Shown: positions 43,654 to 53,301, counted from the stretch's first letter. The stretch: DNA of 64,000 nt from Ruoffia tabacinasalis (GCF_042652985.1 NZ_JBHSHQ010000004.1:62001-126000); one strand, 5' to 3'. Program-made: numbers and translations. The notes: a model not told the origin generated them from the sequence alone.

Positions 43654-44784
43654 TTATCCAAAGAAGCTTAGTAAGATACCAGCTGCAACAGCTGATCCGA
43701 TAACTCCAGCTACGTTTGGTCCCATTGCGTGCATTAATAAGTAGTTATTAGGGTTTGCTTTAATCCCTTCAGACTGTGCAACACGTGCAGCCATCGGTAC
43801 AGCAGAAACACCTGCAGAACCAATTAAGGGATTCACTTTACCATTTGTTAGTTTGTACATAAGTTTACCCATAAGGACACCACTTGTCGTACCAATAACA
43901 AAGGCGAATAGACCTAAGAAAATAATTTTGATTGTATCAAATGATAGTAATGTAGCGGCATCTGCTGAAGCACCTACTGAAATACCTAAAAGAATTGTAA
44001 TGATGTACATCATTGAGTTCTCTAAAGTTGTTGTGATTAAAGGTACAACTTTACTTTCACGAATTAAGTTTCCTAACATTAACATCCCAACTAATGATGC
44101 AGCTGAAGGAATTAGTAAGCTTACGAATAAAGTAACAACGATTGGGAAAATGATTTTTTCTTTTTGTGATACTGGACGTGCTTGCTTCATAACAGTTGTT
44201 CTTTCTTTTTCAGTTGTTAACGCGCGCATAATTGGCGGTTGAATAATTGGAACAAGCGCCATATATGAGTAAGCAGCAATCGCAATTGTTGGTAAGATAT
44301 GCTCAGCTAATTGAGAAGAAATATAGATAGCTGTTGGGCCATCTGCTCCCCCAATAATACCAATCGCAGCAGATTCACTTGGCGTCATACCTAAGGCTAA
44401 AGCACCGAAGAATGCAGCGAAGATACCGAATTGAGCAGCTCCACCTAATAATAATGTTTTTGGATTCGCAATAAGCGGACCAAAGTCAGTAGATGCTCCT
44501 AAACAGAGGAAGATCAGTGGTGGGAATATTCCGAGCCCGACCCCTTGATATAAGTAATGAAGCAATCCACCATTCTCTGTTGCAGTAGCAGGATCCATTA
44601 ATCCCGTCAGAGGTAAGTTAGCAAGTAACATACCGAATCCAATTGGAATTAATAAATAAGGCTCATAGTTTTTAGAAACGGCTAAAAAGATTAAAACCAA
44701 AGCCAACATAATGACGATGATTTCTTGTATAGTTAAACTCAAAAACCCGGAAGTTTGTATAAGTTCATTAATTGTGTCTAACAT
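43654..44784 (-). CDS. oadB: Oxaloacetate decarboxylase beta subunit (sodium pump)
   Basis: A 376-residue membrane protein with about ten helices. It transfers CO2 from carboxybiotin while exporting Na+. The conserved 'GGADGPTAIYISSQLA' (with the essential Asp) and 'NPLIGSAGVSAVPMAARVAQ' regions are clear. It is co-transcribed with the biotin carrier, OadG-like protein and oadA upstream. Length is slightly shorter than Klebsiella OadB but normal for Firmicutes. Confidence 0.95.
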   Translation of the reverse strand: MLDTINELIQTSGFLSLTIQEIIVIMLALVLIFLAVSKNYEPYLLIPIGFGMLLANLPLTGLMDPATATENGGLLHYLYQGVGLGIFPPLIFLCLGASTDFGPLIANPKTLLLGGAAQFGIFAAFFGALALGMTPSESAAIGIIGGADGPTAIYISSQLAEHILPTIAIAAYSYMALVPIIQPPIMRALTTEKERTTVMKQARPVSQKEKIIFPIVVTLFVSLLIPSAASLVGMLMLGNLIRESKVVPLITTTLENSMMYIITILLGISVGASADAATLLSFDTIKIIFLGLFAFVIGTTSGVLMGKLMYKLTNGKVNPLIGSAGVSAVPMAARVAQSEGIKANPNNYLLMHAMGPNVAGVIGSAVAAGILLSFFG

Positions 44785-44799
44785 GTAAACGAATACCTC

Positions 44800-45159
44800 C
44801 TATATAGTCAGTAGTAATTGATCAGATTGTACACTGTCACCTTGACTGACACTAATTTCACCAACAACACCGTCAGCTGGTGCAACAATTTCGTTCTCCA
44901 TCTTCATAGCTTCTAAGACGATTAATGTATCCCCTTGAGCAACTGTTTGACCTGGTGTGACAGCAACTTTTAAGATAGTTCCAGACATTGGTGCGTTAAT
45001 TTCTGTTCCGCCTGATGCTGCAGCAGGTGCTGGAGCACTTTGTGTTTCTTGAGCAGCAGGAGCAGCTGTTTGACCCGTTGACATATCTGCATCAGCAGGT
45101 AATTCTTTTACCGATACGCGGTATACTTCATTATTAATTTCGATTTCGTATTTTTTCAT
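44800..45159 (-). CDS. Biotin carboxyl carrier protein of oxaloacetate decarboxylase
   Basis: A 119-residue carrier with a separate biotinyl domain. The biotin-accepting Lys is in LEAMKMENEIVAP; an Ala/Pro-rich flexible linker (about residues 30-50) precedes it. In Klebsiella this domain is fused to OadA; here OadA ends without it, so this gene supplies the domain in trans (OadD type). Confidence 0.93.
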   Translation of the reverse strand: MKKYEIEINNEVYRVSVKELPADADMSTGQTAAPAAQETQSAPAPAAASGGTEINAPMSGTILKVAVTPGQTVAQGDTLIVLEAMKMENEIVAPADGVVGEISVSQGDSVQSDQLLLTI

Positions 45160-45175
45160 GATTTATATCCTCCGA

Positions 45176-45472
45176 TTATTTAATTCGTTTTGATTCTTGG
45201 ATTTCTAACTTTTTGTTTGGCTCATCTTCAGACGCTAATGCTAAAGCGACTAATTCAGCAACTTGTTGATGCTTTTTGTTCGGTGCTAAGTTGTTTGTGT
45301 TTACTGCAGGTGCAGGTTTAGCTGCTGCAGGTGCAGGTTCGGCTTTATCACTTCCGTTAACAAACTTTGCAATCATTTCTGTTAGTCCCCAAAGAACTAG
45401 TAGTACTGAAAATACTGTAAGCATGGAAACGATAGTTAACATCAAACCGTCCATAATACTGATTGATTCCAT
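45176..45472 (-). CDS. OadG-like gamma/small subunit
   Basis: A 98-residue protein with one N-terminal membrane helix (MLTIVSMLTVFSVLLVLWGLTEMI), an Ala/Pro-rich linker and a cytoplasmic end with 'HQQVAELVALALASED'. This is the layout of OadG/OadH subunits, which anchor the carboxyltransferase to the beta subunit. It lies between oadA and the biotin carrier. Confidence 0.85.
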   Translation of the reverse strand: MESISIMDGLMLTIVSMLTVFSVLLVLWGLTEMIAKFVNGSDKAEPAPAAAKPAPAVNTNNLAPNKKHQQVAELVALALASEDEPNKKLEIQESKRIK

Positions 45473-45504
45473 CTAATTAAATTCCTCCTTCGTTCATCGA
45501 CTCT

Positions 45505-46896
45505 TTATTGACCGTAGCGTGCTTGAATCTTAATTGTTTCTCCAGCTACTGGTTTAGGTTGATATTTTCTTTCTAGGTATTGTTGACCCACTTGTGGGAA
45601 TAAAGCATAAGTTAATACGTCTTCATCATTTTTACCTAGGTCGCCTAATTCAGCTTTAAGTTTTTCGAACTCTGGATCTAAACGATCTGCTGGACGCGTT
45701 TCGATGACTTCTGCGTCACCGATAATTGAGCGACGGAATTCCTCATCCACTGGTGCAGGAGATTTACCATATAAGCCTTTTAAGTAGTCCTTAATTTCGT
45801 TAGGCACCATCTTGTAGCGTTCTCCAGCTAAGACGTTGAATACCGCTTGTGTTCCAACCATTTGACTCAAGGGTGTTACAAGTGGTGGGAAGCCCATGTC
45901 CTCACGAACAGAAGGAACTTCGTTAAGTACAGCATCGTATTTATCTAAAGCACCTGCTTGGCGGAGTTGTGAGTTTAAGTTCGATAACATACCACCAGGA
46001 ACTTGGTAAATTAAAGCTTTAGGATCAGCGAACATCATTTTACTGTCTAATGTTCCGTCTGCTAAATATTTATCACGAATGCCTTTAAAGTAGTCCGCAA
46101 TTTCTTCTAAAGTATCAATGTTTAAGTGTGTATTAATATTTAATTCTTCTAATGTTAATGCCATTGATTCAGTAGGTGGTTGACTTGTTCCTTCAGCTAA
46201 TGGAGAAATCGCTGTATCAATAATATCAACGCCATTCTCAACAGCAGCTAAGTAAGTCATTTGTGACACACCACTTGTTGCGTGCGTGTGTAAGTTTAAT
46301 GGAACATCAATCACAGCTTTAATCGCTGGAATTAATTCACGAGTAACAGCCGGAGTTAAGATACCAGCCATGTCTTTAATACAGATTGAGTCAGCACCCA
46401 TATCGTTGTATTCTTTTGCTAGTTTTGTGTAATACTCAACGGTATGAACATCACTTGTTGTATATGCAATTGCTAATTGTGCATGTGCACCGTATTTCTT
46501 AACTGCTTCAAGTGAAGCGCGAACATTACGTGAATCGTTTAACGCATCGAAGATTCGGAAGATATCAATGCCGTTCTCAACAGCCTTTTGAATAAACTTA
46601 TCAACAACATCATCAGCATAGTGACGGTAACCGATTAAGTTTTGACCTCTAAGTAACATCATCAATTTCGTATTCGGCGTACGTTTACGAATTTCGCGTA
46701 GTCGTTCCCATGGATCTTCATCTAAAAAACGAATCGCTGAGTCATAAGTTGCACCCCCCCAACATTCAAGTGCGTAATATCCCGCCGAGTCCATTTTCTC
46801 AATAATTGGAAGCATATCTTCTGTCGACATGCGAGTTGCCATCAAACTTTGATGCGCATCTCTCAAGACGGTTTCATTAATACGTACTTCAACCAT
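45505..46896 (-). CDS. oadA: Oxaloacetate decarboxylase alpha subunit (carboxyltransferase)
   Basis: A 463-residue TIM-barrel carboxyltransferase that moves CO2 from oxaloacetate to biotin. Motifs: INETVLRDAHQSLMATRM, the carboxylated Lys in ICIKDMAG, and metal ligands in NLHTHATSG; the C-terminal PYC/OADA domain follows. The biotin domain is absent and is encoded separately. ATG 46896 follows AGAAAGG; an in-frame ATG at 46917 is possible. First gene of the minus-strand oad operon. Confidence 0.95.
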   Translation of the reverse strand: MVEVRINETVLRDAHQSLMATRMSTEDMLPIIEKMDSAGYYALECWGGATYDSAIRFLDEDPWERLREIRKRTPNTKLMMLLRGQNLIGYRHYADDVVDKFIQKAVENGIDIFRIFDALNDSRNVRASLEAVKKYGAHAQLAIAYTTSDVHTVEYYTKLAKEYNDMGADSICIKDMAGILTPAVTRELIPAIKAVIDVPLNLHTHATSGVSQMTYLAAVENGVDIIDTAISPLAEGTSQPPTESMALTLEELNINTHLNIDTLEEIADYFKGIRDKYLADGTLDSKMMFADPKALIYQVPGGMLSNLNSQLRQAGALDKYDAVLNEVPSVREDMGFPPLVTPLSQMVGTQAVFNVLAGERYKMVPNEIKDYLKGLYGKSPAPVDEEFRRSIIGDAEVIETRPADRLDPEFEKLKAELGDLGKNDEDVLTYALFPQVGQQYLERKYQPKPVAGETIKIQARYGQ

Positions 46897-46917
46897 ATAT
46901 ATATCAACCTTTCTCAT

Positions 46918-47343
46918 AAGTTATATTTATCTTTATTGTAAGCGAAAACACCTCAGAATGAAATTCTTTTTTGGGAAAATACTGTTCTAATGGTGTTTTT
47001 TTGCGTATAAATTTTTGCATAAAATAAAAACAAGACTAAATATACCTCTAAAAAACCTTATATAAATGCCTAATTAAAACGGCTTCATTATAGAAGAAGT
47101 AAATTCAATGCAGCTGTTTTACAGGTTTGTTCTGTCATAATATTTACATCAGAATAACATTCTAATCGCCTGATAACGTTAACATGTTAGACAGAATAAG
47201 GATTAGAATTATAAAATACAGGGGAAAAACAACACGATTAATATAATTAATATATAATGAATAGTGGAATGAAGAAATAAATGATTTTCTTCATACAATA
47301 TTGGTTTGGGGCAAGTAATAGAACTTTTAGTCAATAAAAAAGG
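46918..47343. promoter_or_regulatory. Divergent control region of the citrate locus
   Basis: A 426-nt AT-rich region without genes. Plus side: -10 TATAAT at 47253-47258. Minus side: TATAAT at 47092-47087. Between them are a perfect cre site (47171-47184) and an inverted repeat TTCTGTC (47130-47136)/GACAGAA (47190-47196) that may bind the GntR-type regulator. -35 elements are poor, consistent with activator dependence. Confidence 0.6.
47171..47184. promoter_or_regulatory. CcpA cre site in the citrate control region
   Basis: TGATAACGTTAACA matches the consensus TGWNANCGNTNWCA at every fixed position. It predicts carbon catabolite repression of both divergent citrate operons. Confidence 0.8.
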
Positions 47344-47352
47344 ATGATGATA

Positions 47353-48342
47353 GTGTATACAACGAAACGTTTATGGATTCATCGAAGCCAAAGTGCACGC
47401 AAAGATTGGGAAAACTTATTAGAAGCTTCCAACTTAAGCACTCAGGAACAGACCGATTATACAGTCGGGATTTATAAAGGTGATGATCTCGTTGCTACTG
47501 GTTCATATGCTGGCAACGTTATTAAATGTGTAGCCGTTCATTCAGACTATCAATCAGAAAACTTTCTGACGGATATTGTTGTCCATCTAATGGATCAACT
47601 AAGAAGTAATGGCTCAAATCATTATTTCGTCTATACATGTCCAAAGAATAGTGTTTACTTTAAATCACTAGGCTTTAATAAGATTGTAGAGACGTCGAAT
47701 GTTACCTTCATGGAATTTGGTCATCCTAATTTTGAAGATTACTTATCTATGTTAAGTAATCATAAAAAAGAAGGAAACAATGGCGCAGTCGTTATGAACG
47801 CCAACCCGATTACTAATGGACACCTTCACTTAATTGAAGAAACAGCCAAACAAAGTGATTACGTGTATGTATTCGTTCTGTCTGAAGATCGTTCTGAATT
47901 TAATGATGAGGAGCGAATGATGTTGGTAAAACGTGCAACCGTTGACATGTCAAATGTCATTGTCTTACCAACAAATGATTACATGGTCTCTTCGGCAACA
48001 TTCCCATCATACTTCTTGCGAGATCGTGCTCAAGAAAGTGTCGCACGAATTCAAGCGAAAGTCGATGCGACTTTATTTAAAGAAAGAGTGGCTCCGATTC
48101 TTAATATCAACCACCGCTTCGTCGGTAAAGAGCCTTATTCACGCGTCACAGAGATTTATAATGAAAGTATGAGTGAAGTTTTTCAAGATGATCTGGAATT
48201 AGAAATTATTCCACGATTAGAGATTGAAGGTGAAGTGATTAGTGCAACGAAAGTACGTAAAGCACTATCGGAAGGTCATCCAGAAAGCATTAAGAATTTA
48301 GTTCCAAGTACAACGTACGACTATATTCAAAACAAAAAATAA
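47353..48342 (+). CDS. citC: [Citrate (pro-3S)-lyase] ligase
   Basis: A 329-residue enzyme that acetylates the thiol of the citrate lyase prosthetic group, switching the enzyme on. The N-terminal part is GNAT-like (VAVHSDYQSENFLTDIVVHL), and the C-terminal nucleotidyltransferase domain has MNANPITNGHLHLIE (HxGH-type) and 'EVISATKVRKAL'. GTG 47353 has AGG 9 nt upstream; ATGs at 47344/47347 are also in frame. First gene of citCDEFX. Confidence 0.93.
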   Translation: MYTTKRLWIHRSQSARKDWENLLEASNLSTQEQTDYTVGIYKGDDLVATGSYAGNVIKCVAVHSDYQSENFLTDIVVHLMDQLRSNGSNHYFVYTCPKNSVYFKSLGFNKIVETSNVTFMEFGHPNFEDYLSMLSNHKKEGNNGAVVMNANPITNGHLHLIEETAKQSDYVYVFVLSEDRSEFNDEERMMLVKRATVDMSNVIVLPTNDYMVSSATFPSYFLRDRAQESVARIQAKVDATLFKERVAPILNINHRFVGKEPYSRVTEIYNESMSEVFQDDLELEIIPRLEIEGEVISATKVRKALSEGHPESIKNLVPSTTYDYIQNKK

Positions 48343-48358
48343 ATTTGAGGTGAAAAAG

Positions 48359-48664
48359 ATGGAAATTAAACAAAATGGTGTCGCAGGGACAGTTGAGTCT
48401 TCTGACATTATGGTCACTGTGGCTCAATCAGATAATGGTATCGAGATTGAACTAGAAAGTAGTGTAGAGAAACAATTCGGAGCACAAATCCGTAAAGTTA
48501 TCAAAGAAACTTTAGAAAAACTTGGAGTGGAAAACGCAAAAGTAACTGCTGTTGACCAAGGTGCATTAGATTGTACAGTTCAAGCAAGAACAATTGCAGC
48601 TGTTTACCGTGCTGCAGATGAAACTACATTTAACTGGAAGGAGATTGCAACATGGAGCGTTTAA
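48359..48664 (+). CDS. citD: Citrate lyase acyl carrier protein (gamma subunit)
   Basis: A 101-residue carrier protein. The Ser that receives the phosphoribosyl-dephospho-CoA group is in AGTVESSDIMV (Ser14, matching the known position). ATG 48359 follows TGAGGTG. Its last 13 nt overlap citE, giving coupled translation. Confidence 0.95.
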   Translation: MEIKQNGVAGTVESSDIMVTVAQSDNGIEIELESSVEKQFGAQIRKVIKETLEKLGVENAKVTAVDQGALDCTVQARTIAAVYRAADETTFNWKEIATWSV

Positions 48665-49539
48665 GAAGAACGATGATGTTTGTGCCTGGTGCGAACGCAG
48701 CAATGCTTAGAGATGCACCTTTATACGGCTCAGATGCAGTAATGTTTGATTTAGAAGATGCTGTATCATTGAACGAGAAAGATACTGCACGTATGTTAGT
48801 ACATAATGCATTAAAAAATATTGACTATAGTAACGTTGAAACGGTTGTTCGTATTAACGATTTAAAAGCTGGTGGAGATCAGGATATCGAAGCATCAGTA
48901 TTAGGTGGCGTGAACGTGATTCGTTTACCAAAAACTGAAAATGCACAAGAAATCAAAGACGTCGAAGCTGTTATCGAACGAGTTGAGAGAGAAAACGGCA
49001 TCGAAGTGGGTACAACAAATATTATGGCTGCGATCGAATCAGCTACAGGTATTTTAAATGTACGTGAGATTGCTCACGCGTCAGACCGCTTAATCGGTAT
49101 CGCTCTAGGAGCAGAAGACTACGTGACAAACATGAAGACTGAAAGAAGTGCCACTGGAGAAGAATTATTCTTCGCACGTAGCTTCATTCTACATGCAGCG
49201 AGAGATGCAGGTATTGCAGCTTTAGATACTGTTTATTCAGACGTAGATAACGAAGAAGGCTTCAGAAATGAAGTACAACGTATTAAACAATTAGGTTTCG
49301 ATGGAAAATCAATTATCAACCCTCGTCAAATTCCAATTGTTCATGATGAATACGCACCAACTCAAAAAGAAATTGACAATGCAAAAGAAATTATTTGGGC
49401 AATTCAAGAAGCTGAAGAAAAAGGTTCAGGGGTTATCTCTGTTAACGGAAAAATGGTTGATAAGCCAATCGTTGAACGTGCTGAGCGTGTTATTGCTTTA
49501 GCTAAAGCAGCGAATATCATTACAGAGGAGGAACTATAA
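48652..49539 (+). CDS. citE: Citrate lyase beta subunit (citryl-ACP lyase)
   Basis: A 295-residue TIM-barrel subunit that cleaves citryl-ACP to oxaloacetate and acetyl-ACP. Motifs: TMMFVPGANAAMLRDA, 'VMFDLEDAVSLNEKD' with metal-binding acids, 'AAIESATGILN' and 'SIINPRQIPIVH'. Overlaps citD; GGAG precedes the ATG within citD. Confidence 0.96.
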   Translation: MERLRRTMMFVPGANAAMLRDAPLYGSDAVMFDLEDAVSLNEKDTARMLVHNALKNIDYSNVETVVRINDLKAGGDQDIEASVLGGVNVIRLPKTENAQEIKDVEAVIERVERENGIEVGTTNIMAAIESATGILNVREIAHASDRLIGIALGAEDYVTNMKTERSATGEELFFARSFILHAARDAGIAALDTVYSDVDNEEGFRNEVQRIKQLGFDGKSIINPRQIPIVHDEYAPTQKEIDNAKEIIWAIQEAEEKGSGVISVNGKMVDKPIVERAERVIALAKAANIITEEEL

Positions 49540-49541
49540 TT

Positions 49542-51074
49542 ATGGTTAAGAATACAGTCGGTCGCGATATTCCACAACATATTGTTGATCAATACGGTGC
49601 TTATGGAGAAGAATCTAAATACAGCACACAATATGAAGAGACTATCCGTAAAATCAACCCTATTAAACTAGGTGATGACAAATTAGTAGGTAGCTTACGT
49701 GAAGCGATTGAAAAAACAGGACTTAAAGACGGTATGACAATTTCTTTCCACCACCACTTCCGTGAAGGTGACTATGTACTAAACATGGTCATGGATGAGA
49801 TTGCAGCAATGGGAATTAAAGATTTAACGATTGCACCAAGTTCAATTGCTAACGTCCATGAGCCCTTAATCGAACACATTAAAAATGGTGTAGTTACAAA
49901 CATTACATCAAGTGGTTTACGTGATAAAGTCGGAGCAGCAGTTTCTGACGGAATTATGAAAAACCCAGTTGTACTACGTTCTCATGGTGGACGTGCACAA
50001 GCAATTGCATCAGGCGAAATCAAAATTGACGTTGCCTTCATAGGTGCGCCAAGTTCAGATGCGTATGGAAATATAAATGGTACTAAAGGTAAAGCAATCT
50101 GTGGTTCATTAGGTTACGCTAAAGTCGATGCAAGATATGCAGACCAAGTAGTAGCAATTACAGACTCATTAATGCCTTATCCAAACACACCAATCAGCAT
50201 TCCTCAAACAGATGTTGATTACGTTGTTGAGGTCGATGCGATTGGAGATCCTACTGGGATTGCTAAAGGGGCAACTCGTTTCACACAAAACCCTAAAGAA
50301 TTAGTTATCGCAAGATACGCTAACCAAGTGATTACAAACTCACCATACTTTAAAGATAAATTTTCATTCCAAACTGGTACAGGTGGGGCATCATTAGCTG
50401 TATCTCGTTACTTACGTGAAGATATGATTAAAGAAAATATCACTGCTAGCTTTGCTTTAGGTGGTATTACAAACGCAATGGTTGAGCTACATGAAGAAGG
50501 TTTAGTAGATAAATTAATTGACGTTCAAGACTTCGATGCACCATCAGGAGAGTCATTAGGACGTAACCCTGAGCATACTGAAATCGACGCGATTTTCTAC
50601 GCTTCACCATTATTTAAAGGTGCTGCCATTAACCAGCTTGACGTATGTATCTTATCAGCACTTGAAATCGATACAGACTTCAACGTTAACGTTGTTACTG
50701 GATCGGATGGCGTGATCCGTGGAGCAATCGGTGGTCACCCTGATACAGCATCATCAAGTAAGATGTCATTAGTTATCTCACCATTAGTTCGAGGAAGAAT
50801 ACCTACAGTGGTTGAACAAGTAAACACTGTAATTACACCAGGTTCAAGTGTAGACGTGGTTGTTACTGAAATCGGTATCGCAATTAACCCAGAACGCCAA
50901 GACTTAGTAGAACACTTCAAGAACGTTGATGTTCCACAATTTACAATTGAAGAATTAAAAGAGAAAGCTTACGCAATAGTAGGAACACCTCAACCAATTG
51001 AATATGGAGAGAAAGACGTTGCTTTAATTCAATACCGTGATGGTACGATGATCGACGTTGTTCGCAATGTATAA
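49542..51074 (+). CDS. citF: Citrate lyase alpha subunit (citrate:acetyl-ACP transferase)
   Basis: A 510-residue CoA-transferase-like subunit that swaps acetate for citrate on the carrier protein. Typical stretches are TISFHHHFREGDYVLNMVM, 'SHGGRAQAIASGEI', 'GVIRGAIGGHPDTASSSKM' and 'TEIGIAINPER'. It begins 2 nt after the citE stop behind GAGGAGG and overlaps citX. Confidence 0.96.
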   Translation: MVKNTVGRDIPQHIVDQYGAYGEESKYSTQYEETIRKINPIKLGDDKLVGSLREAIEKTGLKDGMTISFHHHFREGDYVLNMVMDEIAAMGIKDLTIAPSSIANVHEPLIEHIKNGVVTNITSSGLRDKVGAAVSDGIMKNPVVLRSHGGRAQAIASGEIKIDVAFIGAPSSDAYGNINGTKGKAICGSLGYAKVDARYADQVVAITDSLMPYPNTPISIPQTDVDYVVEVDAIGDPTGIAKGATRFTQNPKELVIARYANQVITNSPYFKDKFSFQTGTGGASLAVSRYLREDMIKENITASFALGGITNAMVELHEEGLVDKLIDVQDFDAPSGESLGRNPEHTEIDAIFYASPLFKGAAINQLDVCILSALEIDTDFNVNVVTGSDGVIRGAIGGHPDTASSSKMSLVISPLVRGRIPTVVEQVNTVITPGSSVDVVVTEIGIAINPERQDLVEHFKNVDVPQFTIEELKEKAYAIVGTPQPIEYGEKDVALIQYRDGTMIDVVRNV

Positions 51075-51600
51075 GGATGAAGTATTCAATGGCCCGGAAG
51101 TGAGTTTAATGGAGATGCTGGATGCGCGTGAAAAACGTGCATTCAGACAGACCCAGATTATTAATCAACATTCTCCGGGTTCATTATTATCTGTTACTTT
51201 GAATATACCTGGTGATATTAAAACATCACTTTATCTAGTAGGTGTCTTTGAAGAAATGCTGACAGAAATAAAAGCAAAGTTAGACGATGTGACGATTCAG
51301 TTTTCAGAAGATTTGAACTTGCCAACTGGGCCAGAAGCATATTTCTTTGTGGATATTGATAGCATTGAATTGAAAAAAAGAATGGTAGCACTTGAAGAAA
51401 TGCATTCAAAAGGCCGTGTCTTTGATTTAGATGTCGTTAAATTAGAAGACGGAAAATTAAGCAGTTTGAAGCGTGAAGAGGTTGGAATAGGAAAGCGTCA
51501 ATGTTATATTTGCGACCGTCCAGCTAAAGAATGTGCTCGTTCTCGTAAACATTCAATTGAAGAATCACAAGAAGCAATCGCGAATATCCTTTTAGGATAA
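51058..51600 (+). CDS. citX: Holo-ACP synthase of citrate lyase
   Basis: A 180-residue nucleotidyltransferase that transfers the prosthetic group onto CitD. The end motif 'GIGKRQCYICDRPAKECARSRKHS' is diagnostic. It overlaps the 3' end of citF and has no clear ribosome site, so translation should be coupled; ATG 51067 is an alternative start. Confidence 0.94.
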   Translation: MFAMYKDEVFNGPEVSLMEMLDAREKRAFRQTQIINQHSPGSLLSVTLNIPGDIKTSLYLVGVFEEMLTEIKAKLDDVTIQFSEDLNLPTGPEAYFFVDIDSIELKKRMVALEEMHSKGRVFDLDVVKLEDGKLSSLKREEVGIGKRQCYICDRPAKECARSRKHSIEESQEAIANILLG

Positions 51601-51668
51601 GCGATTTTCTATTGGGTTTTATGTGAACAGTTGAACATTCAAAGAACAGTTAAAAGACAGTTTAAATG

Positions 51669-51716
51669 TTGTTTTAATAGGATAACTATATTAAAATATA
51701 ACTGTAAACGATTTCT
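51669..51716 (+). promoter_or_regulatory. Promoter with cre site for the citrate transporter
   Basis: -35 TTGTTT (51669-51674), 17-bp spacer, -10 TAAAAT (51692-51697). A cre-like TGTAAACGATTTCT (51703-51716, 13 of 14 fixed/consensus positions) covers the expected start, a repressing position. Confidence 0.65.
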
Positions 51717-51771
51717 TTATAGTTGTTTGGGGGATGTTTCACAAAATAATATATGTATGTAGGAGGAAAAT

Positions 51772-53070
51772 ATGTATTTAGCAATAATAGGTTTTATACT
51801 CATAATCATATTGATGTTTGTCTTAATCGGAGAGAAAATGTCTCCACCGATGGCTTTCATCATTTTACCACTGATCGCAGCAGTAATTTCTGGAGCAAGT
51901 ATTGCGGATATAAGTTTATACGTTAACGATGGATTGGCGTCTATCTTAAACACTGCAGTTCTGTTCTTATTCTCGATCTCATTCTTTACATTAATGTCCG
52001 AACAGGGGTTATTCGACCCGTTAGTGGATTTTGTAATTAGTAAAGTTGGTAACAAAATCACTGCAATCTTTATCGCGGTTTTACTAGTTGCTGTTGTATC
52101 TCACTTAGATGGTAGTGGTGCTTCAACTTACTTAATTGTAATTCCAGCATTCAAACCAATTATGGATAAGTTAGGCGTTCGTCCAGTAGTATTTTTAGGA
52201 ACAGTTGTTGGGCTAATGTCAGCGATGAATATTATCCCGTGGGGTGGGCCAACGATTCGAGCGGCTTCAGTTGCAGGGGTAGAGGTTTCGGATCTGTATT
52301 CATTTATCTTCCCAGCTGTTGTTGTAATGTTCTTATTAGCAATCGTGAATGCTGTTGTTAACTCACGTCGTAAACGTGAAGGTTCAGGTGTTGATGGAAA
52401 CATTAATATTGCTGATTTAGCAGATAATGCTGAAGCAGAACCAAAAACAAGCAAAGGTCTTTACATCTATAACTTAGTTGTAACATTAATTATGTTAGCT
52501 TTATTATTCATTGATACTGGTTTACCAATGCACTTTATCTTCATGGTTGCATACGCATTCGCAATCTTAGGCAACTTTAGATCAGTTAAAGAACAAGGTA
52601 AGAAAATCCAAGAATATGGTAATAACGCTATCGTTATGACGATGACATTATTCGCCGTAGGTATCTTTATTGGTGTTATCGAAGGTTCTGGAATGGTTGA
52701 AGCAATGGCTACAACAATTATTAACGCATTACCAGAATTTATCGCACCACATACTCACTGGTTCTTAGCATTATTCTCAGTACCATTAATGATGGTTCTT
52801 GGTACAGATGCGTTCTACTTCGCATTACTTCCAATTGTAATCGGAATTGTAGAGCCATTCGGAATTTCAGCAGAGACAGTTGCTGCAACATTCTTAATTA
52901 CAGGTACTTATGGTACTTACATCAGTCCAACAGTTGCTGCCAACTACGTTGGGGTATCATTGGCTGGTACAACCATTGGTGAGCATATTAAAGCAAACTT
53001 ACCAATTATGTGGGCAGCAAGTATCATTACATTAATAGCTGCAACACTCTTAGGTGTCGTTCAATTCTAG
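51772..53070 (+). CDS. CitMHS family citrate transporter
   Basis: A 432-residue membrane protein with about eleven helices. Family motifs include VVSHLDGSGASTYLIVIPA and 'TGTYGTYISPTVAANYVG' near the end. CitMHS proteins take up metal-citrate complexes with protons. It sits after citCDEFX with its own promoter and cre site, so it should feed the lyase. AGGAGGA precedes the ATG. Confidence 0.92.
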   Translation: MYLAIIGFILIIILMFVLIGEKMSPPMAFIILPLIAAVISGASIADISLYVNDGLASILNTAVLFLFSISFFTLMSEQGLFDPLVDFVISKVGNKITAIFIAVLLVAVVSHLDGSGASTYLIVIPAFKPIMDKLGVRPVVFLGTVVGLMSAMNIIPWGGPTIRAASVAGVEVSDLYSFIFPAVVVMFLLAIVNAVVNSRRKREGSGVDGNINIADLADNAEAEPKTSKGLYIYNLVVTLIMLALLFIDTGLPMHFIFMVAYAFAILGNFRSVKEQGKKIQEYGNNAIVMTMTLFAVGIFIGVIEGSGMVEAMATTIINALPEFIAPHTHWFLALFSVPLMMVLGTDAFYFALLPIVIGIVEPFGISAETVAATFLITGTYGTYISPTVAANYVGVSLAGTTIGEHIKANLPIMWAASIITLIAATLLGVVQF

Positions 53071-53106
53071 AACCACATAGCAACAGACCGTTTTCATTAA
53101 CAATAA

Positions 53107-53134
53107 AAACACACAGTCCGCTGTGTGTTTTTTC
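53107..53134 (+). terminator. Terminator of the citrate transporter
   Basis: AAAACACACAG-TCCG-CTGTGTGTTTT followed by T-run; an 11-bp perfect stem. Confidence 0.88.
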
Positions 53135-53166
53135 TTTGCAGATTTTTAAAGATTCGGGTGGTAACT

Positions 53167-53290
53167 GGAAGAATAGGCGAGAATTGTTCCATTTAATCAC
53201 TTTAACCAGAACAATAATAAAATATTCTTCCATTTAATCGGTTTAACCGGAAGAATAAATAATAATTCTTCTACTTAACCACTGATTAGC
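53167..53290. repeat. Tandem 41-nt-period hairpin repeats (short array)
   Basis: Two complete 33-nt palindromic units (53183-53215 and 53224-53256) and two half units (ending 53174; starting 53265) all in exact 41-nt register. Arms are ATTGTTC/GAACAAT in one unit and ATTCTTCC/GGAAGAAT in the next, so the arms differ but pairing is kept. Located between the terminators of two convergent genes. Confidence 0.75.
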
Positions 53291-53301
53291 CAATACAAAG
53301 A

